A DNA stretch of 64,000 nucleotides from positions 1 through 64,000 of the forward strand of contig NZ_LMLE01000011.1 in NCBI RefSeq assembly GCF_001422545.1, written 5' to 3'. Below the pieces are notes generated by a model that saw only the letters and a list, made by a program, of their open reading frames with translations, searched no databases and was not told the DNA's origin. The stretch's first letter is position 1; the number at the start of each line of letters is the position of its first letter. The position numbers were made by a program, and so were the translations under genes. Below are positions 34,194 through 42,204 of this stretch, piece by piece. The DNA comes from Pedobacter sp. Leaf41 (GTDB lineage Bacteria > Bacteroidota > Bacteroidia > Sphingobacteriales > Sphingobacteriaceae).

Positions 34194-35366
34194 ATGGAAA
34201 CCTATATGATTATAAATCCCGCTCCCATCAAAACTCCTGAAGAACTGGGACATCAGGCTATCGAACTCTTAAAAACACTGATCGCTACGCCATCGCCCAG
34301 TGGGGAAGAAAAACATGCTTCAGACTTTATTGAAAATTTTCTCAGTGAATACTATGCCATCAGGACGATCAGAAAATTCAACAACATCTGGTGTTACAAT
34401 AAGTGCTTTGATCTTAAAAGGCCAACGGTCCTGCTGACCTCGCACATTGATACCATATACCCACATGATAACTGGACCAGGGACCCGTTTATAGCATCAA
34501 TATATGAGGGAAAAATTTACGGACTCGGAAGCAATGATTCCGGAGCTTCGCTGGTCGCTCTTTTGTCGGCATTTTTATATTTTTATGACTGGAAGGGCCT
34601 GCCGTTCAATCTTTGTCTAGCGGTAACCGCAGAGGAGCAGAATTCTGGAAAAAACGGTCTGCGATCCATTCTTTCTGATCTGATGCCAATATCCTTTGCC
34701 ATATTGGGGGAGCCTACAGATATGGATATGGCCATCGAGGAAATGGGCGCTATAGTGTTAGACTGTACATCCGGCGGAATATCCGCACACGCGATCTCAA
34801 GTGACGCAGATAATCCCATTTACCGGGCAATGAAGGATATTGCATGGTTTTCGAGCTTTCAATTCCCAGTCCATGGTTCTGACCATCAAGCAGTGAAGAT
34901 GACCGTGACAGAAATAAGTGGCGGAGTAAGGCACAACATTGTGCCAGGTGAATGCTCCTTTACCGTGGATATTCGTTTTGATCACCACTACAGTGAAAAA
35001 GAAATTATGAACATTATCCGCAACCACACTTTCTGCGAGACATCGATTCGGACAAATCTGGTTACTCCCTCAGCCATTGACCTAAACCATCCATTGGTCA
35101 TTTCGGGAAAACAGATTGGCAGAAATACCTTTTTTTCACCAACCAGCTCGGAGCGGAGCCTATTGCATATGCCCTCTTTAAAAATGGGTCCGGGTTCTGC
35201 TTCCAGATCGTTAATGAATGATGAATATGTCTATTTATCAGAGGTTACCGAAGGAACCGCTCTGTACATAAAGCTGCTGGAATCCCTGAGCGCGATTTTT
35301 AATCATCACCCAGAAAATCGTAATACTGGCTATGAAGGAAAAACTGAGCCGGAACTAAGTACGTAG
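34194..35366 (+). CDS. M20 deacetylase-like protein, ArgE paralogue lacking the last zinc-ligand His
   Basis: 390 residues, clearly paralogous to the protein at 21905 along its whole length. Retained are TSHIDTIYP, GLGSNDSGASL, VTAEEQNSGKNGLRS, LGEPTDMDMAIEE and the dimer-domain His (SAHAISSDADNPIYRA). At the position of the last zinc ligand the paralogue has SRSHTADE, while this one reads SRSLMNDE: Leu340 replaces His. It may thus bind one metal, have changed activity or act as a regulatory or hetero-oligomeric partner. The gene is open over its full length and stays under the shared sigma-54 control. Confidence 0.82.
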   Translation: METYMIINPAPIKTPEELGHQAIELLKTLIATPSPSGEEKHASDFIENFLSEYYAIRTIRKFNNIWCYNKCFDLKRPTVLLTSHIDTIYPHDNWTRDPFIASIYEGKIYGLGSNDSGASLVALLSAFLYFYDWKGLPFNLCLAVTAEEQNSGKNGLRSILSDLMPISFAILGEPTDMDMAIEEMGAIVLDCTSGGISAHAISSDADNPIYRAMKDIAWFSSFQFPVHGSDHQAVKMTVTEISGGVRHNIVPGECSFTVDIRFDHHYSEKEIMNIIRNHTFCETSIRTNLVTPSAIDLNHPLVISGKQIGRNTFFSPTSSERSLLHMPSLKMGPGSASRSLMNDEYVYLSEVTEGTALYIKLLESLSAIFNHHPENRNTGYEGKTEPELST

Positions 35367-35450
35367 AAATCATGAAGAGCAAAAATAATGTTGTTTTCAG
35401 ATATTCCTCATTCATATCGCAGTATCTCATCAATTACCAAAATGAAAAAT

Positions 35451-35471
35451 ACCACCCCATTTTGATATGGA
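35451..35471 (+). promoter_or_regulatory. upstream activator site 4 (SPFH gene), weak palindrome
   Basis: ACCACCCCA - TTT - TGATATGGA keeps the outer bases and the ATTTTG core, but the inner arms do not pair. Taken alone it would be doubtful. Its centre (35461) is, like the other three, exactly 97 bases before the -24 G (35558), which makes it credible. Confidence 0.55.
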
Positions 35472-35556
35472 TTGCTAGGTTATTGTTTTTTGCGCATGAG
35501 AAAGAAAATGTCTTTTAAAGAGGCACCGATGCCTTTATCTGACCTTTGAAATTTTG

Positions 35557-35572
35557 GGGCATTTCCTTTGCT
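35557..35572 (+). promoter_or_regulatory. sigma-54 promoter 4 (SPFH gene)
   Basis: GGGCATTTCCTTTGCT: GGCAT at -24 and the full TTTGCT at -12, the best -12 match of the four. The reading frame starts 30 bases later. Confidence 0.78.
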
Positions 35573-35601
35573 GAAGGTATCTATAAATTAAAACCAATAT
35601 T

Positions 35602-36502
35602 ATGTTTCTCATTATCCTAGGATTCCTTATTGTTGTAACAAGTATTATTTCCGCAAAAGGTGATACGCCTCTCACCCGCTACAGAAGGCTCATCAGAATA
35701 ACAGGTGTTGTCGTTATCCTGCTGGGGGCGTCGCTTTCCATGTTTAAGGTTATTCCCGCGGGTCAGGTCGGGGTAAAAACACTTTACGAAGGTTGACAAC
35801 GATGTGCTCTTCAGCGGGCTTAATATAGTGAATCGCCTGGTTGAGGTCACTACCTTTGATGTCAAGACCCAGAACTATACCATGTCGGCGGTGCATGATG
35901 AAGGTAATAAAGCGGGGGATGATGCCATCCGTATACTGACCTCGGACGGTCTCGAAGTTACAATCGACCTTTCTGTTCTCTTCAGTGTGACACCCAAAGA
36001 CGCACCAAGAATCTTAAAAGAAATCGGAGATGATTACCTTGACAAAATTGTCCGCCCCATTGCCCGTACTGCTATCCGGGACAATGCCGTTTCTTATGAA
36101 GCTGTGGCCCTGTATTCTACCAAAAGACAGGAATTCCAGAGCAAAATCTTTTCTGCAATTGATCAGAGTTTTGCCAAGCGAGGGCTAAAGCTTGAGCAGC
36201 TTTTGGTCAGAAACGTTACGCTTCCCGAATCTGTCCGCAAAGCAATCGAATCTAAAATCAATGCTGAACAGGATGCCCAGAAGATGCAATTTGTACTGCA
36301 AAAGGAAAAACAGTTGGCTGAGCGTAAGCGTATCGAAGCGCAGGGTATAGCTGATTATCAGCGAATCCTTTCTACAGGCCTCAGCGACAAACAGCTCCAG
36401 TATGAATCCATTCTCGCCCAGAAAGAAATCGCACTATCAACAAATGCCAAAATAATTATCATGGGTAACGCAAAAAACCCTATAATTCTGGGAGGAAATT
36501 AG
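35602..36502 (+). pseudogene. SPFH/prohibitin family protein, frameshifted
   Basis: Two frames that together make one prohibitin-like protein. 35602-35796 encodes 64 residues with one or two N-terminal helices and ends IPAGQVGVKTLYEG, then TGA. 35804-36502 continues in another frame with LFSGLNIVNRLVEVTTFDVKTQNYTMSAVHDEGNKAGDDAIRILTSDGLEVTIDLSVLF and the rest of the SPFH domain plus a C-terminal coiled-coil. In intact relatives TLYGKV(D/Q)NDVLFSG is continuous. Here TAC-GAAG-GTT has four bases where three or six are needed, so two bases were lost or one gained near 35787. It may be a recent break, a sequencing error or, less likely, a programmed shift. Its sigma-54 promoter is intact. Confidence 0.8.
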
Positions 36503-36509
36503 AAAATAG

Positions 36510-36537
36510 ATATCCTCCTTCTATGGGAGGAGGATAT
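36510..36537. terminator. hairpin between the SPFH gene and the convergent gene
   Basis: ATATCCTCC and GGAGGATAT form a perfect 9-bp stem with a 10-nt loop, 8 bases after the SPFH stop. There is no long T-run, but the position between convergent genes suggests a terminator. Confidence 0.55.
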
Positions 36538-36542
36538 TGGAT

Positions 36543-36941
36543 TCATGCTGTTGAACTTCCAAGTTTTTCGCGAATGATTTTCTCCAGTCTGGCCAACTGA
36601 TTTGCAATTTTTAAATAGCTATCAGTATTAAGTTTTTGGGCATGCCTGCGAGCTATTAATCCATCGAGGTAATTTATGTCTCTAGTGATCTCGAGATGCG
36701 ATTTTACCAGATTTTTATCCAGTATCACATCTGCCCACATCTCTGCATATTCCTGAATAATCCTGCTAAGAATTTTTTGCTCATTCCGTTGATCCGCATT
36801 TCCCATATTGAATTTAATGTGTGAGGCCTGCTCTCGGCTATTGACATTCAGTACCCATTCCGAGTTTAAAGCACTTAGCGTTATGGCCACAACATCCTTT
36901 TTATAGCAGCTTTTTTTTAAGTTATCGAAGATAAACTTCAT
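36543..36941 (-). CDS. hypothetical protein, 132 residues
   Basis: A soluble, mostly helical-looking protein. The first half is beta-rich (DVVAITLSALNSEWVLNV); the second is helical and charged (ARRHAQKLNTDSYLKIANQLARLEKIIREKL), with coiled-coil character near the C-terminus. No family recognised. It starts 7 bases after the stop of the small membrane protein upstream, so the two form a leftward pair convergent with the SPFH gene. Coding potential is supported by length and by tight spacing to its neighbour. Confidence 0.6.
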   Translation of the reverse strand: MKFIFDNLKKSCYKKDVVAITLSALNSEWVLNVNSREQASHIKFNMGNADQRNEQKILSRIIQEYAEMWADVILDKNLVKSHLEITRDINYLDGLIARRHAQKLNTDSYLKIANQLARLEKIIREKLGSSTA

Positions 36942-36948
36942 CTACAAT

Positions 36949-37188
36949 TCAATCATGCTGTGACCGGGGCAGTTTTCTTATGCCTGCAAAAAAGGCACAG
37001 CCGATAATGACCACAATTAGGGATATTGTTGAATAAATCACTGTCAGCGCATCAATTTTTAACATGCGGATAGGGACGCCTACAAGGATGACTGTTGCAT
37101 AAAAAATTACTAAGTAATGAAAAGGTTTGACCTTACCGAGCCTGATCAGCAAACTTCTTTTTTCGATAATATTATAAGATCGTTTCAT
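36949..37188 (-). CDS. small two-helix membrane protein
   Basis: 79 residues with two hydrophobic segments (about 22-41, FHYLVIFYATVILVGVPIRM, and 48-70, LTVIYSTISLIVVIIGCAFFA) and basic ends. No family recognised. First gene of the leftward pair with the 132-residue protein. Confidence 0.55.
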   Translation of the reverse strand: MKRSYNIIEKRSLLIRLGKVKPFHYLVIFYATVILVGVPIRMLKIDALTVIYSTISLIVVIIGCAFFAGIRKLPRSQHD

Positions 37189-38012
37189 GTTCTCTATTTG
37201 CGATCATTTTACCAAAATCATTCCGATAACTTTATCTTCCTGCAAGCCGCTTATAATCAGGCGTTTATTTTTTATTCTAAATTTATATGCTGTGTGAATC
37301 CATTCATAATGGGGTGGTAATTTTCAAGTTGGGTGTGTCAGATTGGATAAACCAACCTAAATTGACTCCTCATCGCCGAAACAACTCTATTATGAAGTGC
37401 TAATTATCAATGCATTATTAAGTGATCAAAAGTTGGAGTAAGGGGCCAAGTATTTTGATTTTTTCCAATGCTCATATTTAGTAAAAATTAAATATAAGAG
37501 GGATGGTTTTTTGACACATATTTCTCTATGGTATAATTGATGCACATAGTTACTGCTGAAAGAAAGATACATAGTAGGAGGAGATGGATACGTTCGTTTT
37601 TTGAGATAAAATATTTGAAGAAGTTTCTAAGGCATAATAAAATACTAATCGAATCTCAATACTTCGCTATCATCAAAATTGCTTAAGAAGCATTTAACGC
37701 AAGAGATATCGATAGATTCTTTAAACTCATGCTTACCTTAATGCCCATACGAATACAACAAATTCATTTGATAAATCACAAGCTTTTAAAAGGGACTAAC
37801 AGAATATGATTGAAATTTGTTAATAAATAATGATAGTATAGCTTCAGTCTTCAACCCGAATAAAGAAGTTTTGAAACTTCTTTGAAGAACTATAATCGCT
37901 TCAATACTAAACTGCATCCACTCAATTCTCATTAAAAGACGTTAGATTCTCAGTGTCAATTGTCAAAGTCATAATGCTAAGCTACTTTCGCTAAACACTT
38001 AAATTTTATTAT
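37189..38012. other. 824-base gene-free stretch with one extended repeat
   Basis: No credible gene on either strand. It contains a diverged copy of the dispersed repeat (37539-37616). The rest is AT-rich with no strong hairpins that I can see. It marks the change from the kdp block to the accessory region. Confidence 0.5.
37539..37616 (+). repeat. diverged extended repeat (core copy 6 at 37593-37609)
   Basis: ACTGCTGAAAGAAAGATACA, then TAGTAGGAGGAGATGGATACG and the core TTCGTTTTTTGAGATAA, followed by ATATTTGA. It lines up with 19249-19344 from the AGCTGAAAGAA block onwards; the TTTGCCGT part is lost or too diverged. Confidence 0.6.
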
Positions 38013-38213
38013 ATGAAACACATATTATTAACTTCAGTTTTTGCATTCTTTTTTGGTTCACAGATGGCCAGAGCAAATATTTTTAATTTAGGAACAGGCG
38101 AATTATTAATCTTAATTGTTATCTGTATTTTTGTTTTTTTAATCTTAGTAGGCTTTATTTTTTTATGTTTATATCTAATTAAACGCACCAAATCTATAAA
38201 ACATGAACAATAA
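38013..38213 (+). CDS. small membrane protein, paralogous to the N-terminus of the adjacent LytTR protein
   Basis: 66 residues: signal-like start (MKHILLTSVFAFFFGSQMARA), then NIFNLGTGELLILIVICIFVFLILVGFIFLCLYLIKRTK, a single long helix with a basic end. The same pattern (N/L-x-G-x-x-EL-hydrophobic helix-LIK(R/K)) begins the next protein (LNMGSSELIALLIVGILFF...LIYFLIKKSR). The genes overlap by 11 bases. It looks like a duplicated membrane domain, perhaps a partner or regulator of the LytTR protein. Confidence 0.65.
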   Translation: MKHILLTSVFAFFFGSQMARANIFNLGTGELLILIVICIFVFLILVGFIFLCLYLIKRTKSIKHEQ

Positions 38214-38820
38214 GGTGATCTTCGGCTTAGTTTTTATCTTTAATTACGGAATCCAGGTTTGTTGTGCAGGTTTCTTAAATATGGGGTCTTCAGAATTAAT
38301 TGCTCTTTTAATTGTTGGAATATTATTTTTCGCGTTTTTTTTTGGGATTTTCTTCTTAATCTACTTTTTGATTAAGAAAAGTAGAGATCACCAATCAGCC
38401 ATAATTGCCAGTTCCGTAGCCATTAATTTCTCCCAGCCTGATCATTATCAAACGAAATGTGTGGAAGAAAATGAAGAAAAAACAATAATTAAAGCAACTG
38501 CTAATATTGCGTTACCCCAACATAATGAAACCCGATATGTTGATCCACAAGACGTCGTGAGGTGCGAAGCTGATAACAATTATACAAATTTTATTTTAAT
38601 AGGTGACGAAAAATTACTCATTTCAAAATCATTAAAGGAATACACAGATTTGTTAAAACCTTTCGGGTTTGTTCGGTCTCATCAAAGCCATTTGGTAAAT
38701 CCAAAATTTGTTAAAAGCTGGTTAAAAGAAGATGGAGGGACACTGTTGATGAAAAACGGAGATAAAATTCCGGTTTCAAAACCTAATAGAGATGCAGTCA
38801 AGATTATCTTAGGAAAATAG
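38203..38820 (+). CDS. membrane-anchored LytTR-type DNA-binding protein
   Basis: 205 residues. N-terminal hydrophobic segments (about 4-20 and 30-60) are followed by a polar linker (65-105) and a C-terminal LytTR domain (about 108-205; RYVDPQDVVRCEADNNYTNFILIGDEKLLISKSLKEY, FVRSHQSHLVNPKFVKSWLKEDGGTLLMKNGDKIPVSKPNRDAV). No receiver domain, so it is not a classical response regulator; signals would come through the membrane part or the small upstream paralogue. Targets are unknown. Confidence 0.8.
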   Translation: MNNKVIFGLVFIFNYGIQVCCAGFLNMGSSELIALLIVGILFFAFFFGIFFLIYFLIKKSRDHQSAIIASSVAINFSQPDHYQTKCVEENEEKTIIKATANIALPQHNETRYVDPQDVVRCEADNNYTNFILIGDEKLLISKSLKEYTDLLKPFGFVRSHQSHLVNPKFVKSWLKEDGGTLLMKNGDKIPVSKPNRDAVKIILGK

Positions 38821-39208
38821 CTTTACTCACTCTGTATAATATCAACCGAAGTGATAAGCTAGTGACATGCACAATGGTAAATTTAAACAATTTCTCTGCT
38901 GCGCTTTGTTGCAGTCGAAATAATAACTGGTAATATCCGGCAAGAAATATTAATGGACAATATAACCTCAGAGATTCAAAAATTTAGTTAAACAAAAATT
39001 CACACACCAGGTTTAGAAATTTTTCAATTTTAACGGTGAAGCACAGGGTTGATACAAGTTGATTCTATAAATCTAGATAGCAGAAAATATTTAAAAGATG
39101 CAAAAAATCATTCGTTTTGTGAGACAAGTCTCCCCTGTTAACGTTCAAAGACGCTAACATTGACCTAAATTATTGTAAATTTCCGGTTAGTGTATTTACT
39201 ACAATTTC
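38821..39208. other. gene-free stretch with repeat core
   Basis: 388 bases between a rightward and a leftward gene. It contains one exact copy of the 17-base motif (39111-39127). No gene seen. Confidence 0.5.
39111..39127 (+). repeat. dispersed 17-base motif, copy 7 (exact consensus)
   Basis: TTCGTTTTGTGAGACAA, identical to the copy at 15121. Confidence 0.65.
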
Positions 39209-39757
39209 TTACACTGAAACATATTTTATGTTAAAATCATCTGATAACTCTTGTAATATACTTTCAAATCCTGCTGTTAATTTGTGATCAGGGTCTAATC
39301 CTATATTAAGTCTGATCTGCCTATTGTCAGCTAGATTCAAATAAAATGTTTTTTTAGGCCAGTTACGTGCAAAAATGAAGTCGGACTTCAAAATACTACA
39401 ACTTCTCATCAAAGTATCGGTTGAAATTTTGACTTCCGATAAAATACCAATCTTCCTGATAGTTCTTTCGCTTTTGCTTACAATAATTTTGTAAAGACTT
39501 TTCAGGAACATCATGACAGATATTACAATGAATATTACCGAAAAAACTATTATCGGAAAGTTAAAAATGAAGTCGTTTAAATAGAAGAATATGCCTGAGA
39601 AAACTAAACAATTAAAAAATAATAATAAAGAAATTAACCTTAATTGAATGTTCGGATTGAAAACATATGTCACCTCGTTTCCCACCAATCTAATACTTGA
39701 ATAAGTGCCAAAATTGCTTATAACTCTTCTTTGTGATATTTGACCTTCAGTTTGCAA
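39209..39757 (-). CDS. hypothetical membrane protein, 182 residues
   Basis: Two adjacent helices (about 40-60 and 66-88) lie between an N-terminal soluble part and a C-terminal domain of ~90 residues (SERTIRKIGILSEVKISTDTL, KTFYLNLADNRQIRLNIGL) that looks beta-rich, perhaps PH-like. The start is probably TTG at 39757, since no ATG fits; an upstream start is not available in frame. No family recognised. It stands alone in an accessory stretch. Confidence 0.55.
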   Translation of the reverse strand: MQTEGQISQRRVISNFGTYSSIRLVGNEVTYVFNPNIQLRLISLLLFFNCLVFSGIFFYLNDFIFNFPIIVFSVIFIVISVMMFLKSLYKIIVSKSERTIRKIGILSEVKISTDTLMRSCSILKSDFIFARNWPKKTFYLNLADNRQIRLNIGLDPDHKLTAGFESILQELSDDFNIKYVSV

Positions 39758-40017
39758 TCTTAATTTAAAATGTTTTTGATTTGTAAAGATCCTATTTTCT
39801 TACTTTAGATTTATTTATTTAAACAATTTTTCTTCTCCCAAAATCGTTATACGGACATTCATGTTCCAAGTCTGGATATCGGCAAATCTGGTTACCGCAA
39901 AAGCTTTTCTTCCTCAAGGTTTAGGAAAGGCCCGTTTTTCGTAGTCATTCCTTTTTAATTGAGAAAGAAAATACTTTCTTTACTAACTGGCTTGTTAATC
40001 CGAAGACAAATGGGTTG

Positions 40018-40674
40018 CTAGATTTTTCCACCCTTTTTGAGGCCGGCTATAATTATACTGGAATAGTTAGTGTCTCCTGCAATTGGCAGATCTATGGTAC
40101 AGGTAGTCATATCCTTGCTCCATTTGACTACAGGTTGCCCGGTTTTGTTTAGCGTATTAATAGTGATGGCAATTTTATTGGCAGTTGGTCTCCATCCCAA
40201 TGCTACCCCAACGCCTCTTTCAGGATTCAGGAACTCTCCTATGGTAGTCAAGGTTGTCATACCAAGTTCGTAGCTGTTATCTGTTAATTTAACACCATTT
40301 GCGTTTAAAGTGATATGCAATTTGCCAGAAATTTTTGCAATTTCTTTAGCACATGCCGCTTTTTGCTCAGCTGTTGTATTCACTGCTGTTTTTTCTGCTG
40401 TATTTAATATATCGGTACCATAAACTTTATCAAAATACTTTCCTAAATATGAACTTAAATAGGAAAAGGTTGAAATGTCATAAGAGCGCTTATCAGACAT
40501 AATCCGGGTAAACATTTCCGATGGACCATTGATTGTGACACTCTCCTGGATCACCTTGGCCCTCGCCCAATTGTATTTTTGTTCCAGTGTTTCGACGATA
40601 TCAGAAGTTTTCTGTGCCATTGTATAAAAAGGAGTGGCTAAGCAAAAGATAGCGCAAAATAAAAATAGTCTCAT
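40018..40674 (-). CDS. secreted hypothetical protein, 218 residues
   Basis: Signal peptide MRLFLFCAIFCLATPFYTMAQ, cleaved after AQ. The mature part starts with a predicted helix (DIVETLEQKYNWARAKVIQES). It then carries beta-rich sequence near the C-terminus (KLHITLNANGVKLTDNSYELGMTT, NKIAITINTLNKTGQPVVKWSK). No family recognised. Single gene. The clear leader supports it as a real exported protein. Confidence 0.65.
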   Translation of the reverse strand: MRLFLFCAIFCLATPFYTMAQKTSDIVETLEQKYNWARAKVIQESVTINGPSEMFTRIMSDKRSYDISTFSYLSSYLGKYFDKVYGTDILNTAEKTAVNTTAEQKAACAKEIAKISGKLHITLNANGVKLTDNSYELGMTTLTTIGEFLNPERGVGVALGWRPTANKIAITINTLNKTGQPVVKWSKDMTTCTIDLPIAGDTNYSSIIIAGLKKGGKI

Positions 40675-41191
40675 TCTTTAATTTTTTTAGATGATGATTT
40701 AATATATAGTATGGAACCTGAAAAAAAATCACGTAGACCTATATTCTTTGTGAGTTTCAATTTGGGTCGCCATTGATAACAGCTTATTTAACTAATCGTT
40801 TGCTGATATTTAACTTCTTTTGATTTTATTTTCTGGTCTACGGTAGTTATATGGTTTGTTTAATAAGGATGCTGTTAACTTCCGCTACAAAGCTGTCCAC
40901 TTTTTTTGTGCCAAAGAAACTTGATAAAACTAATACATCTTCTTTCTGCTTGTCTGGTCTTAAAAAATATACCTGTACATCGGTTCCCGAATAAATCATA
41001 TAGTTCGTTTTTTGAGACATAATACCTAAAACAACAATCCGTGATTACCGAATCAGCTGCCCACACTTCACTTCTTAATTCAATAATCTGTTTTTAACTT
41101 CCAGGCATCTTAATGATGGTCTACAGGAGTCAAGATCTTGGAATAGATTTCGGCATAATGATTTATCCAAGATTAATCATTATTTTTCAAT
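40675..41191. other. 517-base gene-free stretch with repeat core
   Basis: Between divergent genes. It holds one copy of the 17-base motif (41004-41020). A 63-codon leftward frame at 40875-41066 has no features and crosses the repeat, so I leave it out. Confidence 0.5.
41004..41020 (+). repeat. dispersed 17-base motif, copy 8
   Basis: TTCGTTTTTTGAGACAT, two changes from the consensus. Confidence 0.55.
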
Positions 41192-41857
41192 ATGAAAATA
41201 TTATATGTCATTATTCTGCTATCACTCAATGGTGTTAAATTTGGTTTTGGACAAACCAAAATGATTGTGGAAGATGAAGTGTGGGAAGCTTTTACTTTGC
41301 AAGAATTTTCAAGTAAAATATCAAAAGTTGATGATTTGCCGAAAGATATTCAACGACGTATGAAGGCGATAATAGCTGAAGTATTTTGGGACCTAAAGGA
41401 TTCAATCCGGTTCTTCGGGGCACAGGTCATTGACGTTAAATCTGCAGTAAAGCATGTCAATCGGCCTAGTATATTAATGAGTGAGCGAAAACCGCTTATT
41501 CCAAAATATGAACTTTCCTTCTCCTTACAAGACACAACGATTGGGATTATTCGATATTATGTTTTGATCCATTTAGATGATTATGGACAAATCCTCGATC
41601 TAAACTGGCCAATCGGATATGGTGGAAGCAAACGAAATCTTTTAGATAGAAGATTAATTTATGAATTTGCCTCAAGGGAGGTAACAAAACGTGGATTTTC
41701 TTACGATAACTATTCGGTAATATTTAAATACAATGAGGAATATGCTCAATTATTTTGGACATTTAATTTCTTTAAAAATAATAATGAAGAAGGTGGCTAC
41801 ACTGTAACGATTCCTTGGAGTGAATTGAAAATAATTGAATCCTCAAGTGAACAATAA
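41192..41857 (+). CDS. secreted hypothetical protein, 221 residues
   Basis: A short signal peptide (MKILYVIILLSLNGVKFGFG) is followed by a polar mature protein with EVWEAFTLQEFSSKISK, YELSFSLQDTTIGIIRYYVLIHLDDYGQILDLNWP and RLIYEFASREVTKRGFSYDNYSVIFKYNEEYAQLFWTFNFF. The last blocks alternate as in beta-sheet plus helix folds. No family recognised. Possibly a periplasmic protein. Confidence 0.6.
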   Translation: MKILYVIILLSLNGVKFGFGQTKMIVEDEVWEAFTLQEFSSKISKVDDLPKDIQRRMKAIIAEVFWDLKDSIRFFGAQVIDVKSAVKHVNRPSILMSERKPLIPKYELSFSLQDTTIGIIRYYVLIHLDDYGQILDLNWPIGYGGSKRNLLDRRLIYEFASREVTKRGFSYDNYSVIFKYNEEYAQLFWTFNFFKNNNEEGGYTVTIPWSELKIIESSSEQ

Positions 41858-42204
41858 GACAGATAATTGCTTTCTATAACAACTCCGATAAATTGCTGGG
41901 CAAAGTATAATTTTCAGAAGTCGATGATGCAAGACCCATTGAGATATAATAGTTCATCATCGCTATTCTGATTTTAGATGGTTTTTCAACTTATCGTAAG
42001 TAGCATCTAGTAAAGACAACTTAAATAAAATTATAACAGTGAATTATATCTTCCTTTTGTGAAACGGAATTTGTAGTATTGGTTTTTTTAAGCATAATAG
42101 AATGAAAATTATTTGTAAGTTTAAGATAATGACATCAGGGGAATTTGGTAATTGCAAAGACAATATCAATTCCGCTTAACTTAGAATCTCTTACTAATGC
42201 TTTC
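41858..42204. other. gene-free stretch with worn repeat core
   Basis: 347 bases. A degenerate copy of the 17-base motif (TTCCTTTTGTGAAACGG, 42051-42067) is the only feature I can point to. Confidence 0.4.
42051..42067 (+). repeat. dispersed 17-base motif, copy 9 (degenerate)
   Basis: TTCCTTTTGTGAAACGG, four changes from the consensus; accepted mainly because of its intergenic position among other copies. Confidence 0.35.

Noticed and set aside
40875-41066. 63-codon leftward frame
   Set aside because: Crosses a dispersed repeat copy, no features, intergenic.
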